Assembly (NCBI GenBank): GCA_017559955.1
Contig: JAFYPQ010000001.1
Location: forward strand, 1-64,000
Source: Bacteroidales bacterium
GTDB taxonomy: Bacteria; Bacteroidota; Bacteroidia; Bacteroidales; G3-4614
Length of the DNA stretch: 64,000 bases
Reading direction: 5' to 3'
In this document: positions 16,314 through 24,894 of the stretch, in pieces
Layout of the letters: every line of letters starts with the position of its first letter
Numbering within the stretch: the first letter of the stretch is position 1
The notes under the pieces: model-generated
What the model was told of the DNA's origin: nothing
The model's input: the letters and a program-made list of their open reading frames with translations, nothing else
Databases searched by the model: none
Program-made: the position numbers and the translations under genes

Positions 16314-17900
16314 ATGAGTCAACAAAAAAAACAATGGGGAGCCATAATCGTAATGATTGCTCTCTTCGCAATGATTGCCTTTGTAACAAACTTATGTTCG
16401 CCAATGGCAACCATTATAAAAAGTCAAGGTGAAATTTCCAATGTGTTAGCACAAATCGGAAACTATGGTAACTTCATTGCATACCTTATCATGGGTATTC
16501 CTGCCGGAATGTTAATATCAAAATTCGGTTACAAAAAAACTGCACTTATAGGACTTGTAGTCGGAATAGCAGGTATCTTGATGCAATGGTATAGCGGACA
16601 ACTTGATGTAGAGAAAAATCTTGGATTGGTGTTCGGTGTTTATTTGGCAGGAGCATTCATCGCAGGTTTGTGTATGTGTATCCTTAACTGCGTTGTAAAT
16701 CCAATGTTAAACATCCTTGGAGGCGGTGGTAACAAAGGAAACCAATTAATTCAAATTGGAGGTGTATTTAACTCATCTGCAGCCGTAGCAGTATATATCA
16801 TAATGGGAGCATTGATAGGAGAGGCAACAAAAGCAAAAATAGCAGATGCAACACCAGCGTTAATGATTGCATTATCAATATTTGTTGTTGCATTCATTGT
16901 ACTTCTATTTACTAAAATCAAAGAGCCCGAAAGAGTTCCTGTTGATATGTCATTAGTTAAAGGTGCATTCAAATATCGCCACTTCGTATTGGGTATTTTA
17001 GGTATATTCCTATATATGGGAATTGAGGTGGGAGTACCAACATATATTCTACAATATCTGCCTGCAGATACACCGGAAGTATTGACAGAGAAAAAAGGTA
17101 TAATTGAGAAATTTAATGCCAAGGAGATTACATCAGGAGAAGCAGCGTTGGCTTATTTGGCAACAACAGAGGTTGTAAATGTTGACTCAATTAGAGCAAA
17201 AGCAATAAAAGAGTATAAAGAATCTGCAAAAGTTCCTAATGAAGCAGAAGAGATTGCAGCAGCAGATAAAGCTCAAAAAGAGTTCGAAAAATTATTAAAA
17301 GATACTGAGGAGAAAATTGCTCCTACCAAAGAGGGTAAAAGCCCCGAAATAACAACAGAGAGCATTTCAAAGACTGCATCAGGATATGGATTGGAAGAAT
17401 CTCTTGTAGGAACTATTGTAGCAGTATATTGGTTGATGATGTTGATTGGACGATTCTTAGGTGGAGCAATCGGAGGTAAAATTTCAAGCCGTACAATGAT
17501 AACAGTAGTATCTCTGTTGACAATTGTATTGGTTGGATTTGGAATGTTCGCAACAACATCTATGGTTGAAATACCCGGAATTGATTGGGCAAAATTCGAG
17601 ATGAAGTGGGCTGAGGTTCCTGTAGGAATATTGGCATTTTTATTAGTCGGATTGTGTACATCGGTAATGTGGGGAGGTATATTCAATATGGCAGTTGAAG
17701 GTTTAGGAAAATATACAGCTGTTGCATCTGGAATATTTATGACAATGGTATTTGGCTGTGCAGTAATGTTGGCAATCCAAGGATGGGTGGCAGATGTTGC
17801 AGTAGATTACCTAACAAGCTATTGGGTAGTAATAGGATGTGCAGTATATCTATTGTTCTATGCACTAATAGGTTCAAAACCTGCAAAAGTAAAAGAGTAA
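16314..17900 (+). CDS. MFS glucose/galactose-type symporter with an unusual internal loop
   Basis: A FucP/GluP-like sugar:H+ symporter by topology and by its galM-galK neighbours: membrane segments from residue 9 (GAIIVMIALFAMIAFVTNL) and sugar-binding-type motifs around residues 125-155 (NCVVNPMLN, GGVFNSSAAV). At 528 residues it is about 100 longer than typical members. The excess is a charged, Lys/Glu/Ala-rich stretch at about residues 250-360 between a membrane segment ending YILQYLP and one beginning GTIVAVYWLMM. Galactose is the likely substrate because galK starts 29 nt later. The loop could be a Bacteroidota family feature, which I could not check. Confidence 0.82.
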   Translation: MSQQKKQWGAIIVMIALFAMIAFVTNLCSPMATIIKSQGEISNVLAQIGNYGNFIAYLIMGIPAGMLISKFGYKKTALIGLVVGIAGILMQWYSGQLDVEKNLGLVFGVYLAGAFIAGLCMCILNCVVNPMLNILGGGGNKGNQLIQIGGVFNSSAAVAVYIIMGALIGEATKAKIADATPALMIALSIFVVAFIVLLFTKIKEPERVPVDMSLVKGAFKYRHFVLGILGIFLYMGIEVGVPTYILQYLPADTPEVLTEKKGIIEKFNAKEITSGEAALAYLATTEVVNVDSIRAKAIKEYKESAKVPNEAEEIAAADKAQKEFEKLLKDTEEKIAPTKEGKSPEITTESISKTASGYGLEESLVGTIVAVYWLMMLIGRFLGGAIGGKISSRTMITVVSLLTIVLVGFGMFATTSMVEIPGIDWAKFEMKWAEVPVGILAFLLVGLCTSVMWGGIFNMAVEGLGKYTAVASGIFMTMVFGCAVMLAIQGWVADVAVDYLTSYWVVIGCAVYLLFYALIGSKPAKVKE

Positions 17901-17929
17901 AATTAATTCATCATATAAACTAACTAATT

Positions 17930-19090
17930 ATGAATATAGATTTTGTCAGAAGTCGTTTCATCAAACACTTTGATGGCACAACAGGAGAACTTTATGCATC
18001 ACCGGGTCGTATCAATCTAATAGGTGAACATACCGATTACAACAACGGATTTGTATTTCCCGGAGCGGTAAACAAAGGAATTATTGCTGAGTTGAAACCC
18101 AACGGAACAGATAAAGTAAAAGCATACTCAATAGACGAAAAGGATTATGTTGAGTTTGGTTTGAACGAAGAGGATGCACCTCGTGCATCATGGGCAAAAT
18201 ACATCTTCGGAGTATGTCGTGAAATGATTAAACGTGGTGTAGAGGTAAAAGGTTTTAACACCGCTTTTGCAGGCGATGTGCCTCTTGGAGCAGGAATGTC
18301 ATCATCTGCGGCATTGGAGAGTACATATGCATTTGCCCTAAACGATATGTTTGGCGATAACAAAATTGATAAATTTGAGTTGGCAAAAGTAGGACAAGCA
18401 ACCGAGCATAACTATGTAGGAGTAAATTGCGGAATTATGGACCAATTTGCCAGTGTATTTGGTAAAGAGGGAAGCCTTATTCGTTTGGATTGCCGTTCGT
18501 TGGAGTACTCATATTTCCCATTCAATCCCAAAGGATATAAATTGGTATTGCTTAACACATGCGTAAAACACGCATTGGTTGGTTCTCCATACAACGATCG
18601 CCGTTTGAGCTGTGAACGTGTAGCAGAGGTAATCAAAGCAAAATATCCCGAAGTTGACTCTTTACGTGATGCTAACTTTGATATGCTGGAGGAGGTTAAA
18701 GATCAGCTTAAAGCCGAAGATTACGGTCGTGCAAAATATGTAATCGGAGAGGTACAACGTGTATTGGATGTATGTGATGCACTTGAGGCTGGTGATTACG
18801 AAACAGTAGGAAAGAAAATGTATGAAACACACTTCGGATTAAGCAAAGATTACGAAGTAAGTTGTGAAGAGTTGGATTTCTTGGTTGACGTGGCAATAGA
18901 TTGCAATGTAACAGGCTCTCGTATGATGGGTGGCGGTTTCGGTGGATGTACAATCAACTTGGTAAAAGATGAGTTGTACGAACTATTCATCGAAGAGGCA
19001 GAGAAGAGATATAAAGAGAAATACGGAAAATCGCCTAAAGTTTATGAAGTAGTAATAGGCGATGGCTCTCGCAAATTGGTTGTAGAATAA
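17930..19090 (+). CDS. galK: galactokinase
   Basis: The 386-residue GHMP kinase has the galactokinase signature GRINLIGEHTDYNNGFVFP (about residues 24-42), the ATP loop PLGAGMSSSAALE (about 118-130), the catalytic Asp in NCGIMDQFAS (about 170) and the C-terminal GGGFGGCTINL (about 335-345). It phosphorylates alpha-D-galactose at C1. Last gene of the gal operon; a strong terminator follows. Confidence 0.96.
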   Translation: MNIDFVRSRFIKHFDGTTGELYASPGRINLIGEHTDYNNGFVFPGAVNKGIIAELKPNGTDKVKAYSIDEKDYVEFGLNEEDAPRASWAKYIFGVCREMIKRGVEVKGFNTAFAGDVPLGAGMSSSAALESTYAFALNDMFGDNKIDKFELAKVGQATEHNYVGVNCGIMDQFASVFGKEGSLIRLDCRSLEYSYFPFNPKGYKLVLLNTCVKHALVGSPYNDRRLSCERVAEVIKAKYPEVDSLRDANFDMLEEVKDQLKAEDYGRAKYVIGEVQRVLDVCDALEAGDYETVGKKMYETHFGLSKDYEVSCEELDFLVDVAIDCNVTGSRMMGGGFGGCTINLVKDELYELFIEEAEKRYKEKYGKSPKVYEVVIGDGSRKLVVE

Positions 19091-19114
19091 TAAAAACACC
19101 ATAGAACTCTATTT

Positions 19115-19146
19115 AAAAACGGAAGTCTGCTGATTTCCGTTTTTTT
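19115..19146 (+). terminator. intrinsic terminator after galK
   Basis: A 10-bp stem (19115-19124 / 19135-19144) with a 10-nt loop continues into a run of seven T (19140-19146). Confidence 0.85.
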
Positions 19147-19258
19147 GTTGATAAATATTACCAAATAAATTTAAAATATACAGAATAAATAATTAATTTT
19201 GCAGAAGAGAATAAAATACGGTCTTACCGTGCGATATAAACCCTAACGAGTTATCAAA

Positions 19259-21295
19259 ATGGCAATCGACAAGAAAATTCAAGAGAGAGTGGCGGATAAT
19301 ATTCGCGTACTGACAGTGGCAATGGTTGAAAAAGCAAAATCGGGACACCCCGGAGGTGCTATGGGTGGAGCAGACTTTATAAATACGCTCTATTCAAAAG
19401 TGTTGGTTTATGACCCCGATGATGCAACATGGATGAATCGTGATAGATTTTTCCTTGACCCCGGACATATGTCGCCAATGTTATATAGCGTATTGGCTAT
19501 GATTGGTAACTTTACCATGGATGAGATAAAAGAGTTCCGTCAATGGGGAACAAAAACTCCGGGACATCCTGAGGTAAATATCGAACGTGGTATCGAAAAC
19601 ACATCAGGTCCTCTTGGACAAGGCCACGCTATGGCAGTCGGAGCTGCAATGGCAGAGCGTTTTATGGTGGCACGTTTCGGAGAGTGGATGTCGCACAAAA
19701 CATACGCATTTATCTCTGACGGAGGTATCCAAGAAGAGATATCGCAAGGAGCAGGTCGTATGGCAGGATACTTTGGGTTGAGCAATCTTATAATGTTCTT
19801 TGATAGCAACGATATACAACTTTCAACAGACACCGATGCCGTAACAACTGAGGATACAGCAGCAAAATATCGTGCATGGAATTGGAACGTATTGGAGATC
19901 GACGGAAACGATTCTCAAGCAATATACGATGCATTAATATCTGCACAACAAGAAGACAAACGTCCAACCTTGATTATTGGTAAAACAATAATGGGTAAAG
20001 GAGCTGTTAAAGAGGATGGAAGCAATTTTGAACGTCAATGTTCAACACACGGACAACCAATTAGTGCTGCAGGAGCATCAGTTGAGAAAACAATCCTAAA
20101 TCTTGGAGGAAATCCCGAAGAGCCATTTACATTCTATCCTGAGACAATAGCACTTTACGAAGAGCGTAAAGCCGAGTTGCGTAAAATCGTAGCCGCACGT
20201 AAAGCCGAGCAAGCAGAGTGGGAGAAAGCGAATCCAGAGAAAGCCGAGTTGCTTAAAAAATATATGTCGGGCGAAATACCTGCAATAGATTACAAATCAA
20301 TAGTATTGAAACCTAATCAGGCAACACGTGTAGCTTCGGCAACAGTATTGTCAGAGTTCGGTGAAAAAATAGGCAATATGGTTGTAGCATCAGCCGATTT
20401 GGCAAACTCTGACAAAACAGACGGTTTCTTAAAGAAAACAAAAGCATTTGCACCATATAACTTTGAGGGTGCATTCTTACACGCCGGAGTAAGCGAGATA
20501 ACCATGGCGGCAGTAATGAACGGTATGGTTCTTCATGGAGGTATGATAGCGGCAAGTGGAACATTCTTTGTCTTCTCTGATTACATAAAACCTGTAGCGA
20601 GAATGTCGGCATTAATGCGACTTCCTGTAAAATATGTATGGACACACGATGCCTTCCGTGTAGGAGAAGATGGACCAACACACCAACCCGTAGAGCAAGA
20701 GGCACAAATCCGCTTGTTAGAGGAGTTGAAAAACCATAAGGGCAAAAACAGTATGTTGGTATTACGTCCTGCCGACGGAGCGGAGACAGTGGTCGCTTGG
20801 AAATTGGCAATGGAGAATACCGATTCACCAACAGCATTGATACTATCTCGTCAAAACGTTGATGATATTCCTGCTATGAATGGCGACCGTTACGAAGAGG
20901 CTCTACAAGCAGAAAAAGGAGCATACATCGTAGCAAAAGATGAAAATCCAGATGTTGTATTGGTAGCAAGCGGAAGTGAGGTCTCAACATTAATTTCGGC
21001 GTTACCATTATTACACGAAGCAGGAATTAAAGCTCAAGTGGTATCGGCACCTTCAACAGGATTGTTCTTCAATCAAACACCTGAGTACAGAGCAAGTGTA
21101 ATACCAACCGATAAACCGGTATTCGGATTGACAGCAGGATTGCCTTCAGCAATGGCTCGTTTGGTAGGAGTAAACGGAGTAGTTTGGGGATTAGATCACT
21201 TCGGATACTCAGCACCATACAAAGTTTTGGATGACAAATTCGGATTCTCTGCCGAGAATGTACTAAAACAAGTAAAAGCAATGTTAGGAAAATAA
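19259..21295 (+). CDS. tkt: transketolase
   Basis: The 678-residue thiamine-diphosphate enzyme of the nonoxidative pentose phosphate pathway has KSGHPGGAMGGAD (about 25-37), GPLGQGHAMAVG (about 117-128), the ThDP/Mg motif GDG-like segment as ISDGGIQEEISQGA (about 154-167), the pyrimidine domain with FVFSDYIKP and THDAFRVGEDGPTHQPVEQ, and the C-terminal domain. It is a stand-alone unit bounded by the galK terminator and its own terminator. A TAATTTTG -7 box (19194-19201) lies upstream with a poor -33. Full length. Confidence 0.96.
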   Translation: MAIDKKIQERVADNIRVLTVAMVEKAKSGHPGGAMGGADFINTLYSKVLVYDPDDATWMNRDRFFLDPGHMSPMLYSVLAMIGNFTMDEIKEFRQWGTKTPGHPEVNIERGIENTSGPLGQGHAMAVGAAMAERFMVARFGEWMSHKTYAFISDGGIQEEISQGAGRMAGYFGLSNLIMFFDSNDIQLSTDTDAVTTEDTAAKYRAWNWNVLEIDGNDSQAIYDALISAQQEDKRPTLIIGKTIMGKGAVKEDGSNFERQCSTHGQPISAAGASVEKTILNLGGNPEEPFTFYPETIALYEERKAELRKIVAARKAEQAEWEKANPEKAELLKKYMSGEIPAIDYKSIVLKPNQATRVASATVLSEFGEKIGNMVVASADLANSDKTDGFLKKTKAFAPYNFEGAFLHAGVSEITMAAVMNGMVLHGGMIAASGTFFVFSDYIKPVARMSALMRLPVKYVWTHDAFRVGEDGPTHQPVEQEAQIRLLEELKNHKGKNSMLVLRPADGAETVVAWKLAMENTDSPTALILSRQNVDDIPAMNGDRYEEALQAEKGAYIVAKDENPDVVLVASGSEVSTLISALPLLHEAGIKAQVVSAPSTGLFFNQTPEYRASVIPTDKPVFGLTAGLPSAMARLVGVNGVVWGLDHFGYSAPYKVLDDKFGFSAENVLKQVKAMLGK

Positions 21296-21315
21296 TCCTA
21301 ACAATGGGATAACAA

Positions 21316-21350
21316 AAATAAAGGCTACCAATTGGTAGCCTTTATTTTTG
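21316..21350 (+). terminator. intrinsic terminator after tkt
   Basis: A perfect palindrome at 21318-21345 (14-bp arms, effective loop aatt) is followed by T5. It may also work in the opposite direction, toward ferritin. Confidence 0.88.
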
Positions 21351-21473
21351 TTTAATTATTTATTAGTTTGAGTCTTGTTACAATCAGAGATTTGGATGCC
21401 GAGATTAATATTTGTTTCACAAATGCTTTGCGTGCACTTGCTAAAAAAATCCTAATTTCTAATTGAATATAGT

Positions 21474-21995
21474 CTATTCTTTCCCTGCCAATGGAGTGGG
21501 AGTAACGTATGTGCGGGTGGCGAGGTCTTTGTCAATCATATATAAGCCAAACTTATTGCCATCAACTGCTCGCATAGCATCAATTTGCTCTTGAACATTC
21601 TCCTCCTCCTCAACTTGTTCGTCAACAAACCAAACAAGCATATTTGAAGTTGCAAAATCTTTCTCTTCTGCTGCAATATGACATAGTTCGTTAATAAGAG
21701 ATGTAACTTTGCGTTCGTGTACTATTGTATCTTCAAATGCTTCGAGCGGAGTTTCCCAACTTGTCTTAACCTCGGGTATTGGAGCAAGTTCTACTTTACC
21801 TCCACGGGCAAGTACATAATTGATAAAAATTTGAGCGTGAGCCTGCTCCTCTTTAAACTGAACGGCAAACCAATTAGCCACGCCTTTGTAACCTTTTGCC
21901 GATGCATCAACCGACATTGACAGATATAGATATGCCGACCAAAATTCAGCATTAATTTGAGCATTTAAAGCATCTTGTAATCTTTTACTTAACAT
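21474..21995 (-). CDS. ftnA: non-haem ferritin
   Basis: The 173-residue four-helix-bundle protein carries ferroxidase residues in the expected places: an N-terminal E17-type Glu in NAQINAEFWSAYLYLSM, ExxH as KEEQAHAQIF (about residues 48-57), a Glu in the third helix region and EQVEEE (about 127-132). It stores iron as a 24-mer. Bacteroides ferritin is known to respond to oxygen and redox regulators. Here a perfect 19-bp dyad (22044-22062) lies 49 bp upstream of the start codon in the region shared with the divergent SIMPL gene. Confidence 0.95.
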   Translation of the reverse strand: MLSKRLQDALNAQINAEFWSAYLYLSMSVDASAKGYKGVANWFAVQFKEEQAHAQIFINYVLARGGKVELAPIPEVKTSWETPLEAFEDTIVHERKVTSLINELCHIAAEEKDFATSNMLVWFVDEQVEEEENVQEQIDAMRAVDGNKFGLYMIDKDLATRTYVTPTPLAGKE

Positions 21996-22043
21996 CTTGG
22001 TTTTACTATTAAAGTTTGTATTATATACTATTAATATAAGAGA

Positions 22044-22062
22044 TGAACATATAATATGTTCA
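22044..22062. promoter_or_regulatory. perfect 19-bp dyad between ferritin and SIMPL genes
   Basis: TGAACATAT-A-ATATGTTCA: nine-base arms around a single central base. It lies just upstream of the SIMPL -33 box and in the ferritin upstream region, so it could control either or both genes. The regulator is unknown; the length is typical of a dimeric repressor or activator site. Confidence 0.55.
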
Positions 22063-22067
22063 AATAC

Positions 22068-22100
22068 TTTGCTAAGATAAATAATATTTTTATAACTTTG
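22068..22100 (+). promoter_or_regulatory. promoter of the SIMPL-tadA-rnz gene run
   Basis: TTTG (22068-22071), 21 bp, then TAACTTTG (22093-22100), 26 bp before the ATG at 22127. Confidence 0.6.
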
Positions 22101-22126
22101 CTCACATCAAAATAAAAAAATCAGCT

Positions 22127-22834
22127 ATGGAGAAGTATAAATTACCATTAACAGGAGCACTAATAGCCATAGGAATATTTTTAGGTGGCTTATCAATAGC
22201 AAACTCCATAATAAAAACAATGGAGATGTCGAGAGTTGTAAATGTAAAAGGTTTGTCGGTACGTGAGGTACCTGCAGATAAAGTAATTTGGCCTATAACA
22301 TATAAAGAGATAGGAAATAATTTGACCGACCTTTACAATACTCTAAATACAAAAAATGATATAATAATCACATTCTTAAAAGAAAATGGAATAGATGAGT
22401 CGGAAATAATAGTGGCGGCTCCCGAAATTGTTGATTTGCAGGCAGAGCGATATGGAAATCAAAATTATGCCTATCGTTATAATGTAACTTCAATAATTAC
22501 AGTAACTACAAATAAAGTAGAATTGGTTACAAAATTGATGCTTAAACAAGCCGATCTTATAAAGAAAGGAGTGGCTATAATAGTTGGTGGTTATGAGTAT
22601 CGTCCCGCTTTTACATTTACGGGGCTTAACGAGATAAAACCGCAAATGATAGAAGAGGCGACAATAAATGCAAGAACAGCTGCCGAAAAATTTGCGGCAG
22701 ACTCACAAAGCAAGTTGGGTAAAATAAAAACAGCAAATCAAGGACAGTTTACAATTAATGACCGAGATGGTAATACGCCACAAATAAAAGAGGTGCGAGT
22801 AGTAACAAGTGTAACCTATTTCCTTGAAGATTAA
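22127..22834 (+). CDS. SIMPL (DUF541) domain envelope protein
   Basis: The 235-residue protein has one N-terminal membrane segment (about residues 8-28, GALIAIGIFLGGLSIANSI), followed by a periplasmic SIMPL domain: VNVKGLSVREVPADKVIW opens it and EATINARTAAEKFAADSQSKLG-type sequence marks the conserved helix. The family is related to E. coli YggE, linked to oxidative stress by unknown means. Its divergence from ferritin fits a redox theme (inference). tadA follows 3 nt after the stop. Confidence 0.82.
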   Translation: MEKYKLPLTGALIAIGIFLGGLSIANSIIKTMEMSRVVNVKGLSVREVPADKVIWPITYKEIGNNLTDLYNTLNTKNDIIITFLKENGIDESEIIVAAPEIVDLQAERYGNQNYAYRYNVTSIITVTTNKVELVTKLMLKQADLIKKGVAIIVGGYEYRPAFTFTGLNEIKPQMIEEATINARTAAEKFAADSQSKLGKIKTANQGQFTINDRDGNTPQIKEVRVVTSVTYFLED

Positions 22835-22837
22835 GAT

Positions 22838-23278
22838 ATGGCTCTATCCGATGATGAACGATATATGCAAATGGCTTTACGAGAAGCCGAGCTTGCATAT
22901 AACGAAGATGAAATTCCTGTTGGGGCAGTAGTCGTGTGTAACGGAATGGTTATAGCCCGAGCCCATAACCTAACAGAGATGCTTAACGATGTAACGGCTC
23001 ATGCCGAGATGCAGGCAATAACATCTGCGACAAATCAATTGGGAGGTAAATATCTAAATAAATGCACAATGTATGTAACTCTCGAACCTTGTATAATGTG
23101 TGCCGGAGCAATAGGATGGTCGCAAATGGGAAGATTGGTATGGGGTGCCGATGATTTAAAACGAGGTTTTTCTCGTTTTGCACCTGATGCTTTACATCCA
23201 AAAACAGAAATATCAAAGGGTGTAATGGCAGAAAAATGTGCTGAAATAATACAAGAATTTTTTAAAAACAAGAGATAG
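22838..23278 (+). CDS. tadA: tRNA-specific adenosine deaminase TadA
   Basis: The 146-residue zinc deaminase has HAE (H55, E57) and PCIMC (C85, C88), with the TadA-typical DEIPVGAVVV near residues 24-33 and GAIGWSQMGRLVWGA near 90-104. It converts A34 to inosine in tRNA-Arg(ACG). It overlaps nothing, begins 3 nt after the SIMPL gene, and the small ORF at 23280 starts 1 nt after its stop. Confidence 0.93.
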   Translation: MALSDDERYMQMALREAELAYNEDEIPVGAVVVCNGMVIARAHNLTEMLNDVTAHAEMQAITSATNQLGGKYLNKCTMYVTLEPCIMCAGAIGWSQMGRLVWGADDLKRGFSRFAPDALHPKTEISKGVMAEKCAEIIQEFFKNKR

Positions 23279-23279
23279 A

Positions 23280-23552
23280 ATGAGCAAGAAAGTTATAGTG
23301 TCGTTTGAGATAAAACCCGAGATGGCAATACTTATGAGTATGATATTGCACGGAGGAACATACGGCATACAAACGGCGAGTAAATTATTAACCGCCAAGA
23401 GTATAAAGGATATGCACGATATCGGAACCTCTATAATTTCGCAGGTAGAGGAGCAAGAGGATTTGGAAGAGTATGAGGAGGAGTTACTATCTCAACTATC
23501 ACCAGACGAGCAAGCCTTCTATAAAGAGTTAAAAAGAGCAACAGGAAGGTAG
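23280..23552 (+). CDS. small conserved-looking hypothetical protein, acidic C-terminus
   Basis: The 90-residue product is not recognised. It begins MSKKVIVSFEIKPEMAILMS, has a mildly hydrophobic first half, and a strongly acidic stretch around residues 56-70 (VEEQEDLEEYEEELL). The gene is packed between tadA (1-nt gap) and rnz (16 nt before its ATG) in the same direction, which supports it being real. No signal peptide or known motif is seen. Confidence 0.6.
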   Translation: MSKKVIVSFEIKPEMAILMSMILHGGTYGIQTASKLLTAKSIKDMHDIGTSIISQVEEQEDLEEYEEELLSQLSPDEQAFYKELKRATGR

Positions 23553-23568
23553 TTGTTAGTTGTGCGTA

Positions 23569-24480
23569 ATGAAAGAGTTTGAATTGACAATATTGGGTTG
23601 TAGCTCGGCAAAACCAACACGCAAGCACCATCCTTCATCTCAAGTGCTTTCGTATAGGGGCAAACTCTTTATGATAGATTGCGGAGAGGGAACGCAACAA
23701 CAATTTTATCGATATGGGCTAAATCATAACAGATTGGGCCATATTTTTATATCGCATCTGCACGGCGATCACTGTTTTGGGCTTATAGGATTTATATCAA
23801 CGTTGGAGTTGCACTATCGTACTGGCGAAATAGTCATACATGCTCCGTCTGATTTGGAATGTTTGCTTCGTCCTCAAATTGAATATTATTGTGGAGGAGA
23901 AACATTGAAAATCCGTATTGAACCACTCCCACCTAAAGGAGGCGAGATATATAACGACGGAACTTTAAAAGTAACATCTTTCCCTTTGAAACATCGAGTG
24001 CCTACATTCGGATTTCGCTTTGAAGAGATAAATAAACTTCCTCATATAATTAAAGAACGAGTAGAGCGTTATAATATACCTTTGCGATTATTGCCTTCGA
24101 TAAAAGATGGTGCAGACTATATTACACCCGAAGGAGAGGTAATTCCTAATGGAGAGTTGGTCTCTCCGCCAACCCCCTCTGTCAGTTATGCCTATTGTTC
24201 AGATACAAAATATACTCCCTCAATAATTCCCTATATAAAGGGGGCAACGTTACTATATCATGAAGCAACCTATTTACACGAATTAGAAAAAACGGCAAAA
24301 AAACGTTATCACTCTACTGCCCTTCAAGCCGCACAAATAGCAAAAGAGGCAGAGGTTGGAGAGTTGCTTATAGGGCATTTCTCATCTCGATATAAAGAAG
24401 AAACCGTTTTGCTTAACGAGGCAAAACAAGAGTTTGTTAACAGCCGTTTGGCAAATGAGGGATTGAAAATTAAATTTTAG
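23569..24480 (+). CDS. rnz: ribonuclease Z
   Basis: The start is the ATG at 23569; an upstream TTG in frame would add three residues. The 303-residue metallo-beta-lactamase protein has SHLHGDH (H63, H65, D67, H68), an N-terminal LGCSSAKPTRKHHPSSQ, an exosite-like insertion, YCSDTKY and the third-ligand helix region HEATYLHE, with HFSSRY near the end. It matures tRNA 3' ends. yraN and birA follow on the same strand. Confidence 0.94.
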   Translation: MKEFELTILGCSSAKPTRKHHPSSQVLSYRGKLFMIDCGEGTQQQFYRYGLNHNRLGHIFISHLHGDHCFGLIGFISTLELHYRTGEIVIHAPSDLECLLRPQIEYYCGGETLKIRIEPLPPKGGEIYNDGTLKVTSFPLKHRVPTFGFRFEEINKLPHIIKERVERYNIPLRLLPSIKDGADYITPEGEVIPNGELVSPPTPSVSYAYCSDTKYTPSIIPYIKGATLLYHEATYLHELEKTAKKRYHSTALQAAQIAKEAEVGELLIGHFSSRYKEETVLLNEAKQEFVNSRLANEGLKIKF

Positions 24481-24513
24481 AGTATAAATAAATTTTACCT
24501 AATACCAAAAAAA

Positions 24514-24894
24514 ATGGCAAAGCATAACATATTGGGAAAACGGGGCGAGGAGTTGGCAAGGGAGTATCTTGCTTCAAAAGGTTATGCAATTTGTGATGTA
24601 AATTGGCACTCAGGTAAATATGAACTTGATATAGTGGCTCAGGATGGAATGGAGTTGGTTATAGTTGAGGTAAAAACCCGTTCAAAAACCGATTATGGAA
24701 ATCCTGAAGATTTTGTAACTCCACAAAAGATAAAACGTACCATAGATGCTGCAAATCACTATCTTGAATTACAACCTCACCATCTCGACATACGTTTCGA
24801 TATTATCTCTGTAATTATGGATGATGCCAATCGTGATAAGTATGAGATAGAACATATTATAGATGCATTTATGCCCGATCTTCGTACACGATGA
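24514..24894 (+). CDS. yraN: YraN family (UPF0102) nuclease-like protein
   Basis: The 126-residue protein has the UPF0102 pattern GKRGEELAREYLASKGY (about 8-24), a restriction-endonuclease-like core ELDIVAQDGMELVIVEVKTR (E/D...E-x-K), and TPQKIKRTIDAANHYL. Predicted Holliday-junction-type nuclease fold; the cellular role is not established. Its last codons overlap the birA start by 4 nt (ATGA-type overlap), so the two are translationally coupled. Confidence 0.9.
   Translation: MAKHNILGKRGEELAREYLASKGYAICDVNWHSGKYELDIVAQDGMELVIVEVKTRSKTDYGNPEDFVTPQKIKRTIDAANHYLELQPHHLDIRFDIISVIMDDANRDKYEIEHIIDAFMPDLRTR

Noticed and set aside
16751-17686. Long minus-strand frames under the sugar symporter gene
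   Set aside because: They are low-complexity shadows of a membrane protein gene and lack start signals or domains.
20313-20837. Long open frame antisense to transketolase
   Set aside because: It lies wholly inside a well-conserved gene on the other strand and looks like a shadow of its codon bias; no promoter or conserved motif.
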